A stretch of DNA of 64,000 nt from Tepidiforma thermophila. Lineage in GTDB: Bacteria > Chloroflexota > Dehalococcoidia > Tepidiformales > Tepidiformaceae. Position 1 is the stretch's first letter; every line of letters starts with the position of its first letter. The stretch lies in assembly GCF_002563855.1 (NCBI RefSeq), contig NZ_PDJQ01000001.1, positions 2,666,001 to 2,730,000 of the forward strand, written 5' to 3'. The notes under the pieces were generated by a model. That model ran no database searches and was not told the origin of the DNA. It saw nothing but the letters and a program-made list of their open reading frames with translations. Below are positions 52,498 to 62,846 of the stretch, in pieces. A program made the position numbers and the translations under genes.

Positions 52498-53006
52498 CCG
52501 GATTCGCGGGCGAGCTTCGTGCCGGGCAGGTAGTAGCGGTCGTGCCAGATGCCGCGGTAGGGTTCGCCGCGGACGGGCATGCGCCAGGTGCGGATGCGGG
52601 CGCCCTGGAGCGGCACCCGGATGAGGGCGCGTGGCTGGTCGATGGTTTCCTGGATGTAGTGCTCGGCGGCCTCGGGCGGGACGTAGCGCATGGCGATGCG
52701 GCGGTAGAGGTCGCGCCAGGCGGCATCGTCGCCGGGCTGGCGGACGACCTCGGCCACACCTTCGATGACCACTTTGCGGTAGGGCGGATTTTGGTCGTCG
52801 ATGGTGAGCGCGACGCGCGGGTCGTGGCGGATGTGGTCGAGCCATTCGGAAGCGGCGCGCGGGGTGATGTAGATGGCGTCGTCCTCGCAGATGAACCAGA
52901 CGGGGGTGACGTGGGGAGCGCCGCTGCTGTCGACGGTTGCGATGCGGCAGAGGATGCCGGGCTGCTGGAGGAATTCGTCGCGTTCGCGGCGGTCGAGGGC
53001 GGGCAT
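52467..53006 (-). CDS. Pyridoxamine 5'-phosphate oxidase-fold protein
   Basis: The 179-aa product has the split-barrel flavin-binding pattern: DEFLQQPGILCRIATVDSSG-APHVTPVWFICEDDAIYI, ASEWLDHIRHDPRVALTIDD, PYRKVVIEGVAEVVRQPGDD. Such proteins bind FMN or F420 and reduce or scavenge small molecules. A GGAGGT site precedes ATG 53004-53006, which decides the start over an upstream in-frame ATG. Convergent overlap with the ATL gene. Confidence 0.8.
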   Translation of the reverse strand: MPALDRRERDEFLQQPGILCRIATVDSSGAPHVTPVWFICEDDAIYITPRAASEWLDHIRHDPRVALTIDDQNPPYRKVVIEGVAEVVRQPGDDAAWRDLYRRIAMRYVPPEAAEHYIQETIDQPRALIRVPLQGARIRTWRMPVRGEPYRGIWHDRYYLPGTKLARESGQPPSEGNQR

Positions 53007-53080
53007 GGGGACCTCCGGGCGCGCGGGTGCGCGGTTTGGGTAGGATACGGGCAACGAACCGAACCGGGAGGGATGAACCG

Positions 53081-53566
53081 ATGGACGAGCAGGCGCAGGC
53101 GGCGAAGAAGACGCTGCTGCGGATGATCCCGTACGGGCTGTACGTGCTCGGCGTGCGGGACGGCGATGAGGTTTCGGCGGCAGCGATCAACTGGGTGACG
53201 CAGACGTCGTTCACGCCGCCGCTGGTGGCGATGGGCGTGAAGAAGGACAGCGGGGCGTACGCGCTGCTGAAGCGGACGGGGACGTTCGCGCTCTCGTTCC
53301 TCGAGAGCGGGCAGGGCGACATCGCCTATGCGTTCTTCAAGCCGACGACGGTTGATGGTTCGAAGATCAACGGGCAGGAGACCGAGACGGCGAGCAATGG
53401 GGCGCCGGTCATCGCTGCGGCGCCGGGGTACATCGAGGGGCGCGTGGTGGGCGAGGTGGACCTCGGCGACCACAGCTGCGTGGTGGGCGAGGTGACCCAC
53501 GCCGTGCTGAAGCGGGAGGCGAAGCCGCTGACGCTGGACGAGCTCGGGGTGAAGTACGGCGGCTAA
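53081..53566 (+). CDS. Flavin reductase family protein
   Basis: The 161-aa product has the flavin-reductase-like domain: MIPYGLYVLGVRDGDEVSAA-AINWVTQTSFTPPLVAMGVK, KRTGTFALSFLESGQGDIAY and YIEGRVVGEVDLGDHSCVVG-EVTHAV. FMN binding is expected. The ATG has a GGGAGGGA site at 8 nt, and TAGGAT at 53041-53046 could be the -10. Its stop codon overlaps that of the convergent GH36 gene (53563-53566). Confidence 0.82.
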   Translation: MDEQAQAAKKTLLRMIPYGLYVLGVRDGDEVSAAAINWVTQTSFTPPLVAMGVKKDSGAYALLKRTGTFALSFLESGQGDIAYAFFKPTTVDGSKINGQETETASNGAPVIAAAPGYIEGRVVGEVDLGDHSCVVGEVTHAVLKREAKPLTLDELGVKYGG

Positions 53567-55503
53567 TCGAACCAGCGGGCCTCGCCGGGGGCGAGTTCGA
53601 CCACGCGGGTGTAGCCGCGGTGGAGGACAGCAACCGTGCGGGGATAGGGCCGGTCGTTGCGGAGCTGGAGCCGGCCGCTGACCGGGCGCTGGTAGAGCCC
53701 GGCGGAGGTGATGTGGCCGGAGTCGCCCACGAGCCGGGGCGTCCGGGCGGGGGCGTAGACCTGCCAGAGGGTGCCCTCGTGGGGGCGAAGGTAGACGTCG
53801 CCCATGGGGAGCGGCCGCCGGTTCCAGATGTCGAAGCCGACCTCGCCGGGCTTGAGGAGTTCGGTCCAAGGGACCCAGAGCGGGGCATCGGACCAGTTGA
53901 GGACGCCGACGAGGGCGCGGCCATCGCCGAGTTCGGCGCGCCAGGCGCGGGGCGCAGGGCCATCGCCCGGCTCGACGGGGCGGGCGGCAACGCCGGAAGG
54001 CGGGAAGAGTGCGAGGGCGAGCTCGCGGCGGGCCGGGGGCAGCTTCGGGAGGTCGTCGCTGGCGACAACCATGCCTCCGCTGAGGGCGATGGCGGTCGCG
54101 AGGAAGCGGGTCTCGGCCTCGCCGAGTTCGGTATCGGTATCGCGGACGATGAGGCAGTCGGGGTCGTTGACCCACCAGCGGCCGTGCATCCAGTTGCGCT
54201 GGAGGGTGAGCCGCATGGCGTGGCGGACGGAGGGGTTGGGGCCGGCGGCCCACGTTTCCTTGACGTCGGGGCCGACGCGCATGGCATCGACGAGGCCGAT
54301 GGCGGGCCCGAAGTGGCAGGTGCAGCCGAGGAGGAAGACACCGTCGCCGGCTTCGTCGCGGATGATTTCGAGGCCGCGGCGGAGATTGGCGAGGGCGGTG
54401 GTGCCGGGCCGGTGGTAGCGGACGGTTGAGGCCGGGCGGGCGGCGTAGGAGCAGGCATCGAGCTTGAGGTAGGTGTAGCCCCACTCCTGGACAACGGTGC
54501 GAATGACGTTGCGGAGCCAGGCTTCGGCCTCGGGGTTGGTGCAGTCGAGGATGGCGCAGCGGCCGAGCCCGGTCTGGACGAAGGCGGTTTCACCCGCGGG
54601 CGTGCGGAGGACCATGCCCGGGTGTTCGCGCAGGGCGACGGAGTCTTCGTGGAGGACGAAGGGGGCCAGCCAGAGGCCGGGGCGGTAGCCGGCTTCGCGG
54701 ATGCGGGCGGCGAGGGCAGCCATGCCGGACGGGAACTTCTCGTTCGGGACCAGCCAGTCGCCGGTGCAGGACTGGTAGCCGTCGTCGACCTGGACGAAGT
54801 CGGCCGGGTACCCGTCGCGGACCATCTGCTCGAGGTTGGCGAGGACGTCGGCTTCGGAGACGCGGTTGTAGAAGTAGTACCAGCTGCACCAGCCGGTCGG
54901 CACGGACCCCGGGACGCGTGCGCCCATGCGGGCCGCGACCTCGTCGGCGTACTGCTCGATGAGGGCGAGGGGGTCGCGCCCTCCGCGGAGGGCGATGGGC
55001 GGCAGGGTGACGGATTCGCCGGGGGCGAGTTCGAGGCCATCGACGTCGTAAACGAGGGCGATGCGGGTGACGGTCGTTTCGCCGGGGTCGAGGGTGACCT
55101 CGACGTCGAAGAAGAAGCGGTCGGGCTGGAGGCAGGCGACGAGGAGGGCGGGGGCCGGGTGGCAGGGGAGCCAGAGGACGGCCTGGTCGCGGCTGATGTA
55201 CGTGATTCCGTCGTCGGAGGGGCGGGCGAAGCGGCCATCGTAGCCTTCGGGGGCCGGTGCGCCGAAGTTGCGGACGAGGGCATCCATCCGCCTGTAGCGG
55301 CCGTGGACCCAGAGCCAGCCGTCGGCGGCGGGGGTATCGCAGTCGGCGACGAGACGGACGTCGCGGGGCGCGATGGGAACGGATGCTGAGTTGGCGAGGG
55401 TGATGGAGAGAGTGCCGGCGGCCGGGTCGTAGCGGAAGGCGGAGTCGAGGCCTGCGGGGAGGTTCTCGGGAACGAGCCAGAGGTCCCAGGGGAGGGTGCT
55501 CAT
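53563..55503 (-). CDS. GH36-type alpha-galactosidase
   Basis: Hydrolyses terminal alpha-galactose, as in raffinose-type sugars. The 646-aa product has an N-terminal beta-sandwich, a TIM barrel with GWCSWYYFYNRVSEADVLAN, FVQVDDGYQSCTGDWLVPNE, the nucleophile Asp in YTYLKLDACSYAA and the acid/base Asp in DAMRVGPDVKETW, and a C-terminal beta domain. No signal peptide is visible, so it is probably cytoplasmic. The start overlaps the nucleotidyltransferase stop by 4 nt: third gene of the galK unit. Confidence 0.88.
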   Translation of the reverse strand: MSTLPWDLWLVPENLPAGLDSAFRYDPAAGTLSITLANSASVPIAPRDVRLVADCDTPAADGWLWVHGRYRRMDALVRNFGAPAPEGYDGRFARPSDDGITYISRDQAVLWLPCHPAPALLVACLQPDRFFFDVEVTLDPGETTVTRIALVYDVDGLELAPGESVTLPPIALRGGRDPLALIEQYADEVAARMGARVPGSVPTGWCSWYYFYNRVSEADVLANLEQMVRDGYPADFVQVDDGYQSCTGDWLVPNEKFPSGMAALAARIREAGYRPGLWLAPFVLHEDSVALREHPGMVLRTPAGETAFVQTGLGRCAILDCTNPEAEAWLRNVIRTVVQEWGYTYLKLDACSYAARPASTVRYHRPGTTALANLRRGLEIIRDEAGDGVFLLGCTCHFGPAIGLVDAMRVGPDVKETWAAGPNPSVRHAMRLTLQRNWMHGRWWVNDPDCLIVRDTDTELGEAETRFLATAIALSGGMVVASDDLPKLPPARRELALALFPPSGVAARPVEPGDGPAPRAWRAELGDGRALVGVLNWSDAPLWVPWTELLKPGEVGFDIWNRRPLPMGDVYLRPHEGTLWQVYAPARTPRLVGDSGHITSAGLYQRPVSGRLQLRNDRPYPRTVAVLHRGYTRVVELAPGEARWFD

Positions 55504-56242
55504 GGGGCAACGTTACCGCGCCGGGCGGATTCGGCGTAGCGGCGGGCGGCGGCGAGGGATTCGGGCGTGCCGATATCGAACCAGGGGCCTTCTACCGGGA
55601 CGGCGCGGAGTTCGATGCCCTCGTCGACGGCGGCTGCGAGGGCGCGGGGGAGTTCGTACTCGCCGCGGGGGGACGGTTCAAGCCGATCGACCCGGGGCCA
55701 GACCCATTCGTCGAGGACGGCGGGCCCAGCGTTGTTCCAGTTCGTGGCCGAAGTGCCGGCTGGCGGCTTCTCGACGATGCGGGTGACGCGGAGGGCCTCA
55801 TCGACGTAGACGGCGGCGCCGGCCCACGGGTCGTCGACGGGGTTGACGAGGATGGCGCCGCCGCCGGGCGGGACCGCGGCGAGGAGGCGGGGGTAGTTCT
55901 GCGGTTCGACGAAGATGTCGCCCCAGGTGGCCAGGAACGGGCCGGGGGCGAGGTGCGGGCGGGCCAGGGCGACGGCGCGGGCGGTGCCTTCGAGCCGCTC
56001 CTGGGTGACGAACTGCACGGTGAGGCCCGGGACGGGGCTCGCGGCGAGGGTTTCGAGGATGCGCTCGCGGAGGTGGCCGACGACGATGACCGCCCGTTCG
56101 ATGCCGGCCGTAGCGAGGGATTCGAGCGTGCGGAGGAGGAGGGGCCGGCCGCCAATTTCGAGCAGCGGTTTAGGGGTGTCGGCGGCAAGCGTACCGAGAC
56201 GGGTGCCGCGGCCGGCGGCGAGGACGACGGCCTGCCGGGCGG

Positions 56243-56246
<4 letters not shown>
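55500..56246 (-). CDS. Sugar-phosphate nucleotidyltransferase
   Basis: The 248-aa product starts at GTG 56244-56246, overlapping galK by 4 nt (GTGA). It has the family motif AVVLAAGRGTRLGTLAADTP-KPLLEIGGRPLL with the catalytic Lys after KP, ATWGDIFVEPQNYPRLLAAV with the metal-binding Asp, and VEGPWFDIGTPESLAAARRY. It makes NDP-sugars from NTP and a sugar 1-phosphate. Because it sits between galK and an alpha-galactosidase gene, galactose 1-phosphate is a plausible substrate; this is inference. Confidence 0.85.
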
Positions 56247-57490
<1,244 letters not shown>

Positions 57491-57495
57491 GGGGG

Positions 57496-57502
57496 TATTA
57501 TC
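57496..57502. promoter_or_regulatory. Bidirectional -10 for galK and acyl-CoA dehydrogenase
   Basis: Only 17 bp separate the two divergent start codons. The plus strand has TATTAT (57496-57501) 6 nt before ATG 57508. The minus strand has GATAAT (57502-57497) 6 nt before GTG 57490. The hexamers overlap by five bases in one near-palindrome; both mRNAs would be leaderless. Confidence 0.6.
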
Positions 57503-57507
57503 CGGCC

Positions 57508-59247
57508 ATGACGACCGTGACCACACCTTCGAACCGCGCGATGCCGACCACCCGGGGGATGAACTTCTTCGAGGCCGACCCGAACCTCGAGCGGGCGCTC
57601 CGGGTTTATGCCGGGCCGGAGGATGCCGAGCGGGCGCTGCCGCACCTGCGGGAGGTGGGACGGTGCGCGGGCGACGAGCTGGACGAGCTGGCGGCGCTGG
57701 CGGATGCGAATCCGCCGGTGCTGCGGACGCACGACCGGTTCGGGCGGCGGGTGGACGAGATCCTGTACCACCCGGCATTCGTCGAGATGCAGCGGCTCGG
57801 CTTTTCGCGGTTCGGGTTTGCGGCGATGTCGCACCGGGAGGGGATGCTGGGGTGGCCGGGCCGGGTGCCGCACGTGGTGAAGTTCGCGCTGAGCTACGTG
57901 TTCGTGCAGGCGGAGTTCGGGCTGTTCTGCCCGATTTCGATGACCGACTCGGCGGCGCGGGTGCTGCGGATGTTCGGTTCGCCCGAGCTGCAGGCGCGAT
58001 ACGTTCCGCGGCTGACGAGTACCGATTTCGGCGAGCTGATGCAGTCGGCGCAGCTGCTGACGGAGCGGACGGGCGGGAGCGATGTGGGGGCGAGCGAGTG
58101 CGTCGCGCGGCTGGTCGACGGTGAGTGGCGGATCTGGGGCGAGAAGTGGTTCTGCTCGAACGCGGGGGCCGATGTGCACCTTGCGCTGGCCCGCCCGGAA
58201 GGGGCGCCGGCGGGCACGAAGGGGCTGGGGATGTTCCTCGTGCCGAGGCTGCTGCCTGACGGGAGCCGGAACCGGTACGTCATCCGGCGGCTGAAGGAGA
58301 AGCTGGGGTCGCGGTCGATGCCGACAGGGGAATACGAGTTCGAGGGAGCGACGGGGTACGTAGTGGGGAAGATCGACCGCGGCTTCGCGCAGATGGCGGA
58401 GATGATCAACGTCTCGCGGCTCAGCAACGGGATGCGGGCAGCGGCGCTGATGCGGCGGTCGCTGCTGGAGGCGGCGGTCCACGCGCGGGGCCGGGCGGCG
58501 TTCGGGCGTGCGCTGTTCGACCTGCCGCTGGTGCGGGAGCAGCTGTTCGAGATGGTGCTGGACAGCGAGGCTGCGCTGGCGATTGTGCTGTTCGCGGCGC
58601 AGGCGCTGGACCGGGCGGATGCGGGTTCGGAGCACGACGAGCTGGTGGTGCGGATCACGACGCCGCTCATCAAGTATGCGAACTGCCGGCGGGCGCGCTG
58701 GACGGCGGGGATGGCGATGAACATCCGCGGGGGCAACGGGTACATCGAGGAGTGGGTGAACGCGCGGCTGCTGCGGGATGCGCACCTGGGGAGCATCTGG
58801 GAGGGGGCGGAGAACGTAGTGGCGCTGGATGTGGCGCGGGCCGCGCTGCGGAACGGGGCGCACGAGGCGCTGTTCCGCGAGCTGGAGACGCGGCTGGACG
58901 GGGCGACCGACGACCTGGCCCGGCGGGAGGCGGCAGCGGTGCGGGAGGAGATGCTGCGCGTGCGGCGGCAGTTCGAGCGGCTGCTGCAGGCGAGCGAAGA
59001 CGAGCGGGAGGCGAAGATGGCGGCGATGTGCGACCGGCTGGCGGCGGCGGTGTGCGCGACGCTGCTGACCGCGGAGGGGGACCGGGAGGCAGGAGCGGGG
59101 CAGGGTTATGGCAAGCTGCTGGCGGCGCGGGAGTACCGGCGGCGGTACCTGGAGCGCCAGGACCCGCTGGAGGCGGACACGGGGGCGCTGCGGTGGCTTG
59201 GGGCGCTTGTTGACGGGGCGCCGGTGCCGGCCACAGCGCTGGGGTAG
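57508..59247 (+). CDS. Acyl-CoA dehydrogenase, AidB-like
   Basis: The 579-aa product has the acyl-CoA dehydrogenase core: CPISMTDSAARVLRMFGSPE, LLTERTGGSDVGASECVARL, WRIWGEKWFCSNAGADVHLA, NVSRLSNGMRAAALMRRSLL. The C-terminal AMNIRGGNGYIEEWVNARLL-RDAHLGSIWEGAENVVALDV matches the AidB branch. AidB proteins bind FAD and may limit DNA alkylation damage; others degrade branched acyl-CoA. It is larger than ordinary ACADs (~380-400 aa). It shares a bidirectional promoter with galK. Confidence 0.88.
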   Translation: MTTVTTPSNRAMPTTRGMNFFEADPNLERALRVYAGPEDAERALPHLREVGRCAGDELDELAALADANPPVLRTHDRFGRRVDEILYHPAFVEMQRLGFSRFGFAAMSHREGMLGWPGRVPHVVKFALSYVFVQAEFGLFCPISMTDSAARVLRMFGSPELQARYVPRLTSTDFGELMQSAQLLTERTGGSDVGASECVARLVDGEWRIWGEKWFCSNAGADVHLALARPEGAPAGTKGLGMFLVPRLLPDGSRNRYVIRRLKEKLGSRSMPTGEYEFEGATGYVVGKIDRGFAQMAEMINVSRLSNGMRAAALMRRSLLEAAVHARGRAAFGRALFDLPLVREQLFEMVLDSEAALAIVLFAAQALDRADAGSEHDELVVRITTPLIKYANCRRARWTAGMAMNIRGGNGYIEEWVNARLLRDAHLGSIWEGAENVVALDVARAALRNGAHEALFRELETRLDGATDDLARREAAAVREEMLRVRRQFERLLQASEDEREAKMAAMCDRLAAAVCATLLTAEGDREAGAGQGYGKLLAAREYRRRYLERQDPLEADTGALRWLGALVDGAPVPATALG

Positions 59248-59290
59248 GCGGGGCGGGGTCAGCGCGCTCCCGGGAGGGGCCCCTCGCGGG

Positions 59291-59671
59291 TTATGGGGCC
59301 GCCGGGAGGGGTGCGTCGCCGTACTTGTTCGCGTAGGGCTGAGACGGCTGGGCGCAGAGCACGATGAGCGGGACGGTGCCGAGGATGGGGATCAGGCCAA
59401 TGAGCTGGAGCCAGCCGGACTGGCCGATGTCGTGGAGGCGACGGGCGGTGACGGCAATTGAGGGCACCAATCCCGCGAGGATAAACAGGTAGTAGAGCGC
59501 GATCAATGCCCCTGCAATTCCCGACAGGAGGAAGAAGGCCAATCCGACCAAGAACTGGCCGAGGGTAAACCACCAGAACTCGGAGCGGCTGGCGCGGCCT
59601 TCGAAGAGGGCGTACCGCTTCCACGGTGAGAGCCACCACTGGATCGCAGTTGGCTGCTGTACGGCCTGCAT
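59291..59671 (-). CDS. DUF805 family membrane protein
   Basis: The 126-aa product has three to four membrane helices and the DUF805 pattern: YALFEGRASRSEFWWFTLGQ, then SIAVTARRLHDIGQSGWLQL-IGLIPILGTVPLIVL with the conserved RRLHDxGxSGW. Function of the family is unknown. It is convergent with the acyl-CoA dehydrogenase gene. Confidence 0.87.
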   Translation of the reverse strand: MQAVQQPTAIQWWLSPWKRYALFEGRASRSEFWWFTLGQFLVGLAFFLLSGIAGALIALYYLFILAGLVPSIAVTARRLHDIGQSGWLQLIGLIPILGTVPLIVLCAQPSQPYANKYGDAPLPAAP

Positions 59672-59751
59672 CGCCCCTTCCCCAGAATTGGAATGCCGAG
59701 AACTCTATCCGGGGGCGACTGTCCGATGCAAGGCGTTGGCGGCGAGCGGGG

Positions 59752-60180
59752 TCAGGGCTGTTTGCTGTAGTCCCAGGAGATGTAGCGCGTTGGGGTGACC
59801 TCGATGTAGGCGGTGTCGGGGCCGACCTCGGCAGGGAGCTGGTCTTCGGGGACGCCGCGGCGGCGCATGGCTTCGCGGCGGAGCTGGAGCGCCTCAGCGG
59901 GGTCGGTAATGACGCGGCCGGTGCCCTGGATGCAGACACCTTTGATGTCCTGCGAGGTGGTGCCAGATTCGAGCATGACGGAGACCGCGGGATTGCGCTC
60001 GATGTTTTTGGTCTTCTGGGTGCCCTTGCGGCAGCCCATGTAGATCTTTTCGCCGAGGCGGAAGTAGCCGATGGGGACGGTGTGCGGGTGGCCGCTGGGG
60101 CTGATGGTGGAGAGGGCGATCCAGCCGGGGCGGGAATCGAGGAAGGCGTGGATTTCGTCGAGGGTCATTTTGGCGGGCAT
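59752..60180 (-). CDS. PPOX-class flavin/F420-binding protein
   Basis: The 142-aa product has the split-barrel pattern: FLDSRPGWIALSTISPSGHP-HTVPIGYFRLGEKIYMGCRK, GTQKTKNIERNPAVSVMLES, IKGVCIQGTGRVITDPAEAL. Members bind FMN or F420 and carry out reductions; a more exact role cannot be given. ATG 60178-60180 has a GGAGG site upstream, which decides the start. Confidence 0.8.
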   Translation of the reverse strand: MPAKMTLDEIHAFLDSRPGWIALSTISPSGHPHTVPIGYFRLGEKIYMGCRKGTQKTKNIERNPAVSVMLESGTTSQDIKGVCIQGTGRVITDPAEALQLRREAMRRRGVPEDQLPAEVGPDTAYIEVTPTRYISWDYSKQP

Positions 60181-60282
60181 GCGGCGCCTCCGCGGGTGGA
60201 TTGCCAGGGCGAGGGGTAGTGTGCGGTTGCCGCAGCGGCGCTGTCGAGTGAGGATGAGCCGGCAGTTGCGGGAGGTTTGCGC

Positions 60283-61050
60283 ATGGCGCTGTACGTGCGG
60301 TTCGAAGGCCCGGATGGGCGACGCGGAGCCGGGCTCCTCGAGGGGGAGACGATCCGGGTGATTGCTGAGCCGTTCTGGGAGGAGACGCGGCCGACCGGGG
60401 AGGCGGTCGCGCTGGCGGACGTGCGGCTGCTGCCGCCGTGCGCGCCGCGGAGCATTGTGTGCGTGGGGCTGAACTACGCGAGCCACCTGCAGGGGCGGCC
60501 GGCCCCGGACCCGCCCACGCTGTTCTTCAAGCCGCTTTCGAGCATCGCGGGGCCGGGCGAGGCGATTGTGCTGCCGGCAGACTGCGGGCGGGTCGACCCC
60601 GAGGGAGAGATTGTCATCGTCATCGGGCGGCAGGTGAAGGGTGCCACCCGGGAGCAGGCGGAGGCGGCGATTTTCGGCTACACGGCGGGGAACGATGTCT
60701 CTGCGCGCGCCTGGCAGCAGCAGGACGGGCAGTGGTGGCGGGCGAAGGGGAGCGATACGTTCGGCGTCTTCGGGCCGGCGATCGTGACCGGGCTGCGGCA
60801 CGACGAGCTGGAGGTGGTGACCCGGGTGAACGGCCGAGAGGTGCAGCGGGGCCGCTCGGCGGAGCTGATCCGTGACATCCCGGAGATTGTGCGGTACGTG
60901 AGCACGGTGATGACGCTGGTCCCCGGGGACATTATCTACACGGGGACGCCCGGCAGCCCGCCCGAGATCCGGCCGGGGGATGTTGTGGAGGTGGAGGTGA
61001 CGGGCGCAGGGGTGCTGCGGAACCCGGTCGAGGCCGCGAGGCAGGGCTAG
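60283..61050 (+). CDS. Fumarylacetoacetate hydrolase family protein
   Basis: The 255-aa product has the FAH C-terminal fold: SIVCVGLNYASHLQGRPAPD, PTLFFKPLSSIAGPGEAIVL, metal-ligand acidic residues in DPEGEIVIVIGRQVKGA and NDVSARAWQQQDGQWWRAKG-SDTFGVFGP, and MTLVPGDIIYTGTPGSP. These enzymes cleave or isomerise acidic metabolites in aromatic degradation, or decarboxylate oxaloacetate; substrate unknown. A GGAGG site sits 7 nt before the ATG. Its stop and that of the convergent EAL gene share the palindrome CTAG. Confidence 0.88.
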   Translation: MALYVRFEGPDGRRGAGLLEGETIRVIAEPFWEETRPTGEAVALADVRLLPPCAPRSIVCVGLNYASHLQGRPAPDPPTLFFKPLSSIAGPGEAIVLPADCGRVDPEGEIVIVIGRQVKGATREQAEAAIFGYTAGNDVSARAWQQQDGQWWRAKGSDTFGVFGPAIVTGLRHDELEVVTRVNGREVQRGRSAELIRDIPEIVRYVSTVMTLVPGDIIYTGTPGSPPEIRPGDVVEVEVTGAGVLRNPVEAARQG

Positions 61051-62135
61051 GCCGCGCGGGCGAAGGCTCCCTGCGGCAGCGGCCGGGCGGCGGGCCGGCC
61101 GAGGAGGTACCCCTGCACCAGGTCGACGCCGGCCTCGCGGACCACGCGCAGCTCATCGGGGGTTTCGATGCCCTCGGCGAGGGTGGTGATGCCGAGGTCG
61201 CGGGCCATTGCCACGATGCGCTGGACGATGGTCGCCCGGTAGGGGTTGGCGTCGATGCCGCGGACCAGCTGTATGTCGAGCTTGACGACGTCCGGGCGGA
61301 CCTGGTCGAGGAGGTTGAGGGAGGCGAAACCTTCGCCGAAATCGTCGAGGGCGACGCCGAAGCCGGCGGCCCGGTAGGTATCGAGGATTCGCACGAGGTG
61401 ACGGACATCCTCGATGCGCTGGGATTCAACGACTTCGAAGACGACGAGTTCCGACGGAATTCCAGCTTCGCGAACAGCTTCGACCGTAGAGCGGAGGCAA
61501 AAGGCCGGGTTGTAGATGGCTGTCGGGGTGAAGTTGATGAAGAGACGGCCGACACCGGCGCCGTTGCGGATGGCGAGGAGGCGGGCGAAGCGGTCGAGGT
61601 GGAACATCAGGTCGCCGGCGGCTGCTGCCGAGTAGAGCACGCCGGGCGGGATGATGGTGCGGCCGTCGCGTTCGAGACCGCGGAGGAGGCACTCGTGGGC
61701 GTAGAGGCGCCCGTCGGCGGTGAAGACGGGCTGGAACCAGGTCGTGGCGCGGTGTTCGGCGAGGAGGTCGACGAGCCAGCGGGCGCGTGCGCGGGCGAGG
61801 AAGCCTGCGAGGGTTTCCATGCGGAGGAGTGCGGGCAGGTCGACCGGGGCGCCAGCGGGGAGCACCAGGACGCGGGCGTCGTGCTGTTCGATGGAGGAGA
61901 AGGCGGCCTCGAGGCACTCGGCGAGCGCGCCCAGCTGACCGGGGCCGTAGGGAACGGAGAGGGTCGAGGGGACCTCAGAGCGCGGGCTGAAGCCTGCGCT
62001 CTCGAGCTGCTGGCCAACGCTGGCCAGGGAGGAGGCCAGGGGCGGAGCGACGACGAGAATGCCGCTCTCCGGGGGAGCGACGGGAAGGAGCTGGCAATCG
62101 ACGCAGGGACCGGACGCGGACGAGGTATCGCTCAC
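61047..62135 (-). CDS. EAL-domain c-di-GMP phosphodiesterase-like protein
   Basis: The 362-aa product has an N-terminal part of about 110 residues without a recognised sensor domain and a C-terminal EAL domain: TTWFQPVFTADGRLYAHECL-LRG (ECL in place of EAL), FINFTPTAIYNP, ELVVFEVVESQRIED, GFGVALDDFGEGFASLNLLD, VRPDVVKLDIQLVRGID, TTLAEGIETPDEL and VDLVQGYLLGRPA. The metal and water ligands (E, N, E, DD, K, E, Q) appear intact, so hydrolysis of c-di-GMP is plausible. No GGDEF domain. Relevance to the flagellar operon is inference. Confidence 0.85.
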   Translation of the reverse strand: MSDTSSASGPCVDCQLLPVAPPESGILVVAPPLASSLASVGQQLESAGFSPRSEVPSTLSVPYGPGQLGALAECLEAAFSSIEQHDARVLVLPAGAPVDLPALLRMETLAGFLARARARWLVDLLAEHRATTWFQPVFTADGRLYAHECLLRGLERDGRTIIPPGVLYSAAAAGDLMFHLDRFARLLAIRNGAGVGRLFINFTPTAIYNPAFCLRSTVEAVREAGIPSELVVFEVVESQRIEDVRHLVRILDTYRAAGFGVALDDFGEGFASLNLLDQVRPDVVKLDIQLVRGIDANPYRATIVQRIVAMARDLGITTLAEGIETPDELRVVREAGVDLVQGYLLGRPAARPLPQGAFARAA

Positions 62136-62175
62136 GCCGGGATTTTCGGCAGGTGCCTGGGGCGGCTGAAGGGGC

Positions 62176-62754
62176 TTAATGGTGGCCGTGGACGAGGGAG
62201 AGGAACTCGGCGCGGGTGACGTGGGAGTTCTTGAAGTCGCCGCGCATGGCGCTGGTGACCATGCGGGACCCGGGTTTTTTAATGCCGCGCATGGTCATGC
62301 AGAGGTGCTCGGCTTCGATGACGACGGCGACACCATCGGGCTGGAGGACGTCCTGGATGGCCTCGGCGATCTGGCTGGTGAGCTGCTCCTGGATTTGCGG
62401 GCGGCGGGCGTAGCCTTCGACGACGCGGGCGAGCTTGGAGATGCCGACGACGCGGCCATCGGGGATGTAGCCGACGTGGGCCTCGCCGTGGAAGGGGAGG
62501 AAGTGGTGCTCGCACATGCTGTAGAAGGGGATATTGCGGAGGATCACCATCTCGTCGTGGGCGACTTCGAAGCCGACGCGGAGGTGCTCGCGGGGGTCGT
62601 AGAACAGGCCCTCGAAGATCTCGGCGTACATCTCAGCGATGCGGCGGGGGGTATCGGCGAGGCCGTCGCGGGTCGGGTCATCGCCGATAGCTTTGAGGAG
62701 TTCGACGACGGCAGCGCGGATGCGGGCCTGGTCGGGGCCGGCGGTGGTAGTCAC
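62176..62754 (-). CDS. folE: GTP cyclohydrolase I
   Basis: First step of tetrahydrofolate synthesis. The 192-aa product has [20 protein letters not shown] with zinc ligands C and [41 protein letters not shown] and [20 protein letters not shown] (second Cys ligand). It starts at GTG 62752-62754; GGGAG lies 9 nt upstream and TACCAT at 62790-62785 may be the -10. No other folate gene is adjacent. Confidence 0.92.
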   Translation of the reverse strand: MTTTAGPDQARIRAAVVELLKAIGDDPTRDGLADTPRRIAEMYAEIFEGLFYDPREHLRVGFEVAHDEMVILRNIPFYSMCEHHFLPFHGEAHVGYIPDGRVVGISKLARVVEGYARRPQIQEQLTSQIAEAIQDVLQPDGVAVVIEAEHLCMTMRGIKKPGSRMVTSAMRGDFKNSHVTRAEFLSLVHGHH

Positions 62755-62846
62755 AGGGGTGGCTCCCGGGAGATGATCTCTTCGATGGTAGCAGGCGCGC
62801 GGGAGGAGGATGGCGAGGCGCCTGACAGTTTCGCAGGGGATTGCAG

